From positions 1 through 37,951 of the forward strand of contig JAYFNB010000009.1 of NCBI GenBank assembly GCA_034933685.1: DNA of 37,951 nucleotides, read 5' to 3'. Shown here piece by piece: positions 33,133 through 37,951 of the stretch (positions are counted from its first letter, which is position 1; every line of letters begins with the position of its first letter). The notes below the pieces were generated by a model. The model made no database searches. It saw only the letters and a program-made list of their open reading frames with translations, and was not told where the DNA came from. This DNA is from UBA8514 sp034933685. GTDB taxonomy: Bacteria > Bacillota > Clostridia > Lachnospirales > Anaerotignaceae. The translations under genes were made by a program, and so were the position numbers.

Positions 33133-34011
33133 GTGCAAAATATGAAGAAAATGTACGTTGCATCAATTACTCCTTTTGATAAGGAAAATAAGATAGATGA
33201 AATTGCAATGAAAAAACTATGGGATAAGAATATTACCCAAGGCGCAGACGGCTTTTTCATTGGAGGTAGTGCAGGTGAATGCTTTTTATTATCCCAGAAT
33301 GAGCGTATCAGAACATTTGAAATTGCTGCGCAACATTTAAAAAATTCCGATGTGTTTGCCCATGTTGGTTCTACATGTACACAGGAAGCTGTGGAATATG
33401 CAAAGCAGGCAAAATCCTTTGGAATTACTAGGATTGCAGCAGTACCTCCATTCTATTTTGGATTTTCGCCAAAGGAGGTTGCTGGTTATTATTATGATAT
33501 TGCTGAGGCAGCGGATATGCCTGTTTTGTATTATAATATTCCTGGCAGCACTCATTGGGAATTAGATTTATCTAATCCAGAAATGAAAGCATTATTTAAA
33601 TCGGGAGCAATAGGAGCGGTTAAACATACCAATTTAAATTTATATCAGTTTGAAAGAATAAAGGCCATGAATCCAGAAATTAAATGTTTTGGAGGATATG
33701 AAAACTGTATGATAGCATTTTTGGCGTTTGGAGTAGATGGATTTATTGGAAGCAGCTTCAACTTTATGTTGCCACAGTACAAAAAGGTAATGGAATTATA
33801 CTTGAATCACAAGGAAGTAGAGGCAAGAATATTAGAAGAAAAAGCAAATAATGTATTAGACTTTCTTCTGAAAAATGGTTTGTGTGCTGGATTAAAATTT
33901 GCAGTTTCTCATTTAGGAATAGAAGCTGGAAAGCCTAGAAAACCAATGCTTCCTTATAATGAGAAAACCGAAGATATACTTATAAATCTTATGAAAGAGA
34001 ATTTAGAATGA
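33133..34011 (+). CDS. DapA-family class I aldolase (2-keto-3-deoxy-sugar-acid aldolase candidate)
   Basis: A 292-aa protein of the dihydrodipicolinate synthase/N-acetylneuraminate lyase family. The dicarboxylate/keto-acid binding motif is GGSAGECFLLSQNER near residue 40, the Tyr in YYNIPGSTHW near 135 and the Schiff-base Lys in GAVKHTNLN near 160. The GGSAGE form and the context argue against lysine synthesis. Cleavage of a 2-keto-3-deoxy 6-deoxyhexonate would give pyruvate and lactaldehyde. The GTG at 33133 fits the AGAAAGGG box. The in-frame ATG at 33142 is three codons later. It is the last catabolic gene before the terminator. Confidence 0.88.
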   Translation: MQNMKKMYVASITPFDKENKIDEIAMKKLWDKNITQGADGFFIGGSAGECFLLSQNERIRTFEIAAQHLKNSDVFAHVGSTCTQEAVEYAKQAKSFGITRIAAVPPFYFGFSPKEVAGYYYDIAEAADMPVLYYNIPGSTHWELDLSNPEMKALFKSGAIGAVKHTNLNLYQFERIKAMNPEIKCFGGYENCMIAFLAFGVDGFIGSSFNFMLPQYKKVMELYLNHKEVEARILEEKANNVLDFLLKNGLCAGLKFAVSHLGIEAGKPRKPMLPYNEKTEDILINLMKENLE

Positions 34012-34053
34012 GTAAGATGGCAGTAATGTAAAAGATTTTGCTATTTTGCTGTC

Positions 34054-34082
34054 AAAAAAGTCGGCAATTGCCGACTTTTTTT
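34054..34082. terminator. Perfectly palindromic terminator after the aldolase gene
   Basis: AAAAAAGTCGGC and GCCGACTTTTTT are perfect arms around AATT, ending in seven T residues on the plus strand. It separates the catabolic operon from the GntR gene. Confidence 0.92.
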
Positions 34083-34131
34083 GGTATAGTAAACATGAGT
34101 AATTTTAGATACCAATTTTTTTAATAGATAG

Positions 34132-34160
34132 TTGTTATATAGCTTTTAAACTGATATGAT
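34132..34160 (+). promoter_or_regulatory. Promoter of the GntR gene
   Basis: TTGTTA (34132-34137) and TATGAT (34155-34160) are 17 nt apart. The inverted TTGGTAT/ATACCAA pair (34081-34115) lies upstream and matches half of the operator core at 29581, consistent with autoregulation. Confidence 0.55.
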
Positions 34161-34255
34161 AGAGGAAGCTAAGAAAATGGGAAAGTTAAGCTTTCTAGAA
34201 AGGATTATGAGGATTTAGGCTGGGGTGTAGTAGCTGAAAATTCCGGAAACATAAT

Positions 34256-34951
34256 ATGGAAATAATACCTTTAAAAAAGATAACATTAACGGAACAAATT
34301 ATGGAGCAGATTGCAAATATGATTACATCAGGTTCCTTAAAACCAGGGGATAAACTGCCTAATGAGAGAGAATTGGCAGAGTCATTTAGCGTAACCAGAA
34401 ACAGAATACGCGAGGCATTAAGGGGGTTATCATTAGTAGGGATGATTGAAATAAAGCCCAGCGAGGGAAGCTTTGTAAGCATTGGGAATAAGATTCCTAA
34501 AGAGACTGTTGCATGGATGTATCATAATGAAATGAATAAACATGATGAAGTGTATGCGGCTAGAAATTTAATTGAAACGGAAGTTTATTTAGCATGTTAT
34601 GAAAATAGAACAGAAGAGATTTTAAAAGAAATAAATAATTACAAGAATCAGTTATTTGGTATAGATATTGCAGAAATATCACCGGAAGATTTTTTTCAGT
34701 TTATTTCAGATATTGATATGTATGTTGGAGAACATTGCAACAACAGTGTATATGAAAAATTAATGCAGATTATGGTTCTTATAAGAAAAGAATCGGCATT
34801 AAAGATTTTAACGTTAGAGACATCCCGAGCTAGTGCGGTTTTATATAGAACTAAAATATTAAATGCATTTAATCAAGATGATAAAAATGTGATTAAAAAA
34901 CATCTTCATGATTTCTTCAAATATTCTATTAAAGAAATATCAATTCATTAA
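34256..34951 (+). CDS. GntR-family regulator, FadR subfamily
   Basis: This 231-aa protein has an N-terminal winged helix at residues 8-72 (MITSGSLKPGDKLPNERELA, ESFSVTRNRIREALRGL, then IKPSEGSFVS for the wing). A C-terminal all-helical FCD-type ligand domain follows from about 90 (YAARNLIETEVYLAC near the start). FadR-type members often respond to sugar acids or keto acids. Its position makes it the likely repressor of both arms of the sugar locus through the two GGTACC sites. The ribosome site before ATG 34256 is weak. Confidence 0.92.
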   Translation: MEIIPLKKITLTEQIMEQIANMITSGSLKPGDKLPNERELAESFSVTRNRIREALRGLSLVGMIEIKPSEGSFVSIGNKIPKETVAWMYHNEMNKHDEVYAARNLIETEVYLACYENRTEEILKEINNYKNQLFGIDIAEISPEDFFQFISDIDMYVGEHCNNSVYEKLMQIMVLIRKESALKILTLETSRASAVLYRTKILNAFNQDDKNVIKKHLHDFFKYSIKEISIH

Positions 34952-35020
34952 ATAGAGAGGAATCACCCCTACAGTAACTTGGACGAAATCTGATTTTTCA
35001 AAAGCCCCACACTGTCATTC
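34951..35020 (+). ncRNA. Decayed cobalamin-riboswitch fragment
   Basis: The segment CACCCCTACAGTAACTTG...GACGAAATCT followed by CAAAAGCCCCAC-CTG repeats the central part of the intact riboswitch at the right end of the window, including an 18-nt identity (34974-34991 with 37769-37786). The 5' GGTG arm, the GGTGAAAAACC hairpin and the 3' GGGAAGG...GCCAGGAGACC part are missing. It cannot fold the full aptamer. It lies right after the GntR stop. Confidence 0.7.
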
Positions 35021-35038
35021 TAATTATATCTATAGATG

Positions 35039-35073
35039 AAACGGATTATATAAAATGTATAATCCGTTTTCTT
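35039..35073 (+). terminator. Rho-independent terminator between GntR and TetR genes
   Basis: ACGGATTATA (35041-35050) and TATAATCCGT (35058-35067) pair around a 7-nt loop, extended by A/T pairs, and end in TTTTCTT. It ends GntR transcription. It may once have been the expression platform of the decayed riboswitch just upstream. Between it and the promoter at 35185 nothing else was seen. Confidence 0.82.
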
Positions 35074-35184
35074 ATTGTTTAAAGATTGGATTAGTTACTG
35101 AAAAATCAATTTGTGCCATGAATATCTTTAGGTGGGTATGATGTTTTATAATTTAAAAGATGTATCGAAATGCCAAAATTATAC

Positions 35185-35213
35185 TTGACTTTTATAAGCT
35201 AAAGCTATACTAT
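35185..35213 (+). promoter_or_regulatory. Promoter of the TetR/MATE cassette
   Basis: TTGACT (35185-35190) is followed by TATACT (35206-35211, spacer 15) or TACTAT (35208-35213, spacer 17). The palindromic operator begins inside the -10. Confidence 0.6.
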
Positions 35214-35238
35214 ATCAGTGATATATATCACTGATATA
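35211..35238. promoter_or_regulatory. Perfect 28-bp palindromic operator of the TetR gene
   Basis: TATATCAGTGATAT and ATATCACTGATATA form a perfect 28-bp inverted repeat overlapping the -10 and start site. It lies 32 nt before the TetR start codon. TetR regulators usually bind such near-promoter palindromes, so autorepression of the cassette is likely. Confidence 0.85.
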
Positions 35239-35270
35239 AACGTTGGATCGAGTAATGAAAGGTGACTAAA

Positions 35271-35885
35271 ATGGTGGAACAGATTATGACAAAGGAAAAG
35301 TTTTTGGAGGAGGGGAAAAAAGAATTCCTTAAGAAAGGATACAAAGGAACTTCCTTGCGCCAACTTTGTAAAGACTTAGGACTAACTCAGGGAGCTTATT
35401 ACGGTTATTTTAAAGGAAAAGAAGATTTATTTAATGAAATCGTTTCTCAGCCTGCAGAAGAATTGTTTGATTTTTATGTAAATTGCCACAGAGAGTATAT
35501 GGCATTAGACCCTAGCGATCAATACCAAAAGATAAGGGAAGCTTCTACAGAATCTTTAAACAGCATGGTTGATTATATGTATAGATACTATGATGAATTC
35601 AAATTATTATTTTGCCGCTGTTCAGGAACAAAATATGAAGAGTACATTGAGCGATTTATAAACATTGAAGTAGCTTCAACAAGGAAATTTCTTGATGCCA
35701 TGGAAGCAAACGGTTTTTTTGCGGCAAATATTGATGACCAGCTTAGCCATAATTTAGCGAGTATGCTTTTTAAAGGAATTATTGAAATATTTGAGCATGA
35801 TATGACTTATGAGCATGCTAAAGAGTATATAAATAAGCTTAGAATATTCTATACAGCAGGTTGGATGAAACTATTTCAAAAGTAA
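35271..35885 (+). CDS. TetR-family transcriptional regulator
   Basis: A 204-aa one-domain-plus-ligand-pocket regulator. The N-terminal HTH is at about residues 10-55 (GYKGTSLRQLCKDLGLTQGA, YYGYFKGKEDLFNEIV), and the rest is an all-helical ligand domain. I choose ATG 35271, 6 nt after GAAAGGTGA. The GTG at 35262 lies within that box. It probably represses itself and the MATE pump encoded downstream, released by a pump substrate. Confidence 0.93.
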   Translation: MVEQIMTKEKFLEEGKKEFLKKGYKGTSLRQLCKDLGLTQGAYYGYFKGKEDLFNEIVSQPAEELFDFYVNCHREYMALDPSDQYQKIREASTESLNSMVDYMYRYYDEFKLLFCRCSGTKYEEYIERFINIEVASTRKFLDAMEANGFFAANIDDQLSHNLASMLFKGIIEIFEHDMTYEHAKEYINKLRIFYTAGWMKLFQK

Positions 35886-36034
35886 TTTTTTTGCGCAACA
35901 GTTAGCTATTGCTAATACGTGCTAACTAATAAAATTTTGTGTTCCTCAGTTTACAAGAAGGGAAATACGTTAGTATTAGAAAATTAAATTTAATGTTTGT
36001 AGTTAGTATGTTAACAATTAAAAGGAGATTTATT

Positions 36035-37411
36035 ATGGAGGATATTAAAGATACCAGAACAAAAATTATAACTGAGAAACCATTTAAACTTATGGTTTCT
36101 CTTAGTTTACCTGCAATTATAGGAATGGTAGTAATTGGGCTTTATAACTTTATGGATGCAGTTTTTGTGGGACAGATGATTTCACCTGAGGCAATGGGGG
36201 CAGTAACGGTGGCATATCCCTTTACTTTAGTAAACAGCGGAATTGCTACATTAATTGGTGTTGGTTCTGCGTCAGTATTATCAAGAGCAATTGGTAAAAA
36301 GGATGAGGCTACTATTGATAAAATCATGGGTAATCTTATAATGAGTGTGTTGCTGTTATCAATTATTGTTACGGCAATAGGAATAGGATTTACACCACAA
36401 ATTCTAAGGTTATCAGGTGCAGAGGGTGAAATTCTTAAAAATGCGGTTGTTTATCTTCGTATAATTTTTTCAGGTTCTCTGTTCGTGAATTTTGCACAGG
36501 CCGCCAATATGGTAATGCGTGGTGAAGGGCTATTAAAGCGTGCAATGATGATTATGGGTCTTGGTGCTATAATTAACATTATTCTTGACCCAATTATAAT
36601 AACAATAACCAATGATATTTCTGGGGCAGCATATGCAACAGTAATTGCACAGGTTACACAAGCAGTGGTTACAGTATGGTATTTCCTAAATAAAAGTAAA
36701 AATGTCCGCATTAACACCATTAGAATTGATAAAAAACTGATACCTGAAGTTATATCAGTTGGTGTTTCCGCCATGCTGATGCAGTTAATGCAGTTACTTC
36801 AACAGACGCTTATGTACCACACGGCGGCAAATTATGGAGGAGGTAAGTGGCAAATTATTCTAGGAGCTTGCTTAAGAATTCAGGCATTTGCTTTTATACC
36901 TTTATGGGGAATAAGTCAAGGTTTTCAACCTGCGGTTGGCACTAATTATGGGGCGAAGGAATATGGACGTGTTAAAGAAATTACTAAAGCTTTTATTATT
37001 GGAGCAACTATATTCTCTTTGTTGTTTTATATTCCGGTAATGTGCTTTCCACAGGTTATGCTTTCTATGTTTATTACAGATGGAGCAACGGCTCAAATGG
37101 GAGTTGGAAATCTTAGATTGTTTTTTTCAACCTATATATCTCTTGGTGTTATGATATTGTCAATTACTCTTTTTCAATCTTTAGGTAATGGAGGGGCAGC
37201 GGCATCTTTAACATTGCTTAGGCAAATTGTTTTCTTTATTCCGCTTGTGATTTTGCTGCCTAGAATTGGCAATCTTGGAGTATATGGTGTTTTTGTTGCA
37301 CCAGTGCTAACTGATATTGGTGTTTTAGTTATATCAGTAGTATTAGTTACAAAAGAGTTTGGAAGAATGAAAAAATTGTTTGATAAGCATAATGCATTAG
37401 AGGTGCTTTAA
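36035..37411 (+). CDS. MATE-family multidrug/sodium antiporter
   Basis: A 458-aa membrane protein with twelve likely segments in two six-helix halves. MATE motifs include LPAIIGMVVIGLYNFMDAVFVGQ (quoted for its first helix) and GVGSASVLSRAIGKKD for the loop after helix 2, and WGISQGFQPAVGTNYGAKEYGRVKE in part for the second half. It expels cationic compounds using sodium or protons. I choose ATG 36035, 7 nt after AAAGGAG. The upstream in-frame ATG at 35939 would add 32 residues without a ribosome site. It is co-transcribed with the TetR gene. Confidence 0.92.
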   Translation: MEDIKDTRTKIITEKPFKLMVSLSLPAIIGMVVIGLYNFMDAVFVGQMISPEAMGAVTVAYPFTLVNSGIATLIGVGSASVLSRAIGKKDEATIDKIMGNLIMSVLLLSIIVTAIGIGFTPQILRLSGAEGEILKNAVVYLRIIFSGSLFVNFAQAANMVMRGEGLLKRAMMIMGLGAIINIILDPIIITITNDISGAAYATVIAQVTQAVVTVWYFLNKSKNVRINTIRIDKKLIPEVISVGVSAMLMQLMQLLQQTLMYHTAANYGGGKWQIILGACLRIQAFAFIPLWGISQGFQPAVGTNYGAKEYGRVKEITKAFIIGATIFSLLFYIPVMCFPQVMLSMFITDGATAQMGVGNLRLFFSTYISLGVMILSITLFQSLGNGGAAASLTLLRQIVFFIPLVILLPRIGNLGVYGVFVAPVLTDIGVLVISVVLVTKEFGRMKKLFDKHNALEVL

Positions 37412-37505
37412 ATTACAAAGATAGGTAATGTTGGCCAACTAAGATAATTAGACGGTAGCTTTGATATGGTGTTGTCAATAAATTGTTACCACTTTTTTAA
37501 AAAAG

Positions 37506-37608
37506 CGAGCTCTGGGAGAGACTTTTAGAGAATTAAAACAAGCAGAAAACCTGGTGGCTGTATTCCAGAAATTAAAATATGAAATCAAATGACTTTTCCC
37601 AGAACTCG
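37506..37608. repeat. 103-bp segment bounded by imperfect 12-bp inverted repeats
   Basis: CGAGCTCTGGGA (37506-37517) and TCCCAGAACTCG (37597-37608) are inverted with one mismatch. Between them lies an open frame of about 25 codons that ends in TGA and has no start. It could be a degraded insertion element end or a long hairpin. The rest of 37412-37637 holds nothing I can name. Confidence 0.35.
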
Positions 37609-37637
37609 TTAATATTTGAAGCATCGATTTTATGACA

Positions 37638-37666
37638 TTGACTTTGTTAAAAATTGATAGTATTAT
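37638..37666 (+). promoter_or_regulatory. Promoter of the cobalamin-riboswitch transcript
   Basis: TTGACT (37638-37643) and TATTAT (37661-37666) have a 17-nt spacer. The start near 37673 precedes the aptamer by about 27 nt. Confidence 0.72.
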
Positions 37667-37699
37667 GTTTCATGTATGAAAAATTACATATTTTAGTCT

Positions 37700-37875
37700 G
37701 TTAAGGTGCTTTTTGTAATGAAAAGATAATAGGGAATTCGGTGAAAAACCGAAGCAGCACCCACTACTGTAACTTGGACGAAATCTCATTAGTCAAAAGA
37801 CTGCCACTGGATTTTTTCGGGAAGGTTTGAGAAAGTAGGTTGAAAAGGAGCCAGGAGACCTGCCTTATAAGGAAA
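37700..37875 (+). ncRNA. Cobalamin (AdoCbl-class) riboswitch
   Basis: All conserved blocks occur in order: AAGGTGCTTTT, then AATAGGGAATTCGGTGAAAA and CCGAAGCAGCACCCACTAC, CTGTAACTTGGACGAA, CTGCCACTGG, CGGGAAGGTTTGAGAAAGTA and GGAGCCAGGAGACCTGCC. It senses cobalamin and turns off a downstream gene, probably for corrinoid uptake or a B12-independent isoenzyme, which is beyond the window. Downstream, TTCCCGAAAAA (37926-37936) is exactly complementary to TTTTTCGGGAA inside the aptamer and precedes the GGAGGG at 37937-37942. This may be the switching pair. GGGTGC plus seven T residues at 37904-37916 is another possible element. Confidence 0.92.
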
Positions 37876-37951
37876 TAAGAAACAAATCTCGGGGAATGGA
37901 GATGGGTGCTTTTTTTGTGCCTGTTTTCCCGAAAAAGGAGGGTAGTGTAAT

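Noticed and set aside
33133..34011. Dihydrodipicolinate synthase for lysine synthesis
   Set aside because: It has the general family fold, but the GGSAGE motif and location between mutarotase and sugar regulator point to a sugar-acid aldolase.
37506..37608. Intact insertion sequence near the right edge
   Set aside because: Only a 12-bp imperfect inverted repeat and a short start-less frame are present. No transposase or target duplication is visible.

Overview
The window looks like a low-GC, strictly anaerobic Firmicute of the Clostridia, probably Lachnospiraceae-like. The reasons are AT-rich codon use, AGGAGG-type ribosome binding sites, glycyl-radical metabolism and the family content. No rRNA, tRNA, CRISPR array or intact insertion sequence was seen. 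All family names come from reading motifs, without a database search.

Region 1 (about 1-19,770) is a glycyl-radical propanediol bacterial microcompartment (Grp/GRM type). A short divergent minus-strand unit encodes a GrpU-type Fe-S shell protein and a GlcG/PduO-C-like protein. The long plus-strand cluster encodes PduU, PduV/EutP, the B12-independent diol dehydratase and its radical-SAM activase, PduB, PduA, an EP-tagged flavoprotein-like protein, a PduK-like shell protein with a nonapeptide-repeat tail, PduN and an untagged aldehyde dehydrogenase. It continues with a PocR-domain sensor kinase and AraC-type response regulator, MetK, an unknown membrane protein, a second PduA, PduL, EutJ, an EP-tagged aldehyde dehydrogenase, PduS and PduT. 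Together they would convert 1,2-propanediol to propionaldehyde, propionyl-CoA and propionyl phosphate in a shell, with SAM and electrons supplied for glycyl-radical activation. No dedicated PduQ-type propanol dehydrogenase is in this cluster.

Region 2 (about 19,780-24,300) is a four-gene operon: a metal-chelate-type ABC importer (lipoprotein, FecCD permease, ATPase) and a SAM-dependent methyltransferase. It has a long leader containing a terminator-like hairpin.

Region 3 (24,342-34,950) is a divergent carbon-catabolic locus. The plus arm encodes a RhaT-like transporter, a Gfo/Idh/MocA oxidoreductase, a COG3618 lactonase-type amidohydrolase, a RhaM/FucM-type mutarotase, a DapA-family aldolase and a FadR-type GntR regulator. 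The minus arm encodes a solute-binding-protein homologue without a signal peptide, two tandem class III (CaiB/BaiF) CoA-transferases, a MaoC hydratase and a FucO-like lactaldehyde reductase. Two GGTACC-containing operator-like sites sit at the two divergent promoters. The most economical reading is a non-phosphorylative 6-deoxy-sugar (rhamnose/fucose-like) pathway giving pyruvate and lactaldehyde. FucO would reduce lactaldehyde to 1,2-propanediol, which feeds the microcompartment of region 1. The usual sugar-acid dehydratase is absent, and the CoA-transferase/MaoC module is a candidate replacement. This is the best candidate here for an undescribed system.

Region 4 (34,951-37,951) has a decayed cobalamin-riboswitch fragment, a TetR/MATE efflux cassette with a perfect 28-bp palindromic operator, and an intact cobalamin riboswitch with its own promoter at the right edge. 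The gene that riboswitch controls lies outside the window.
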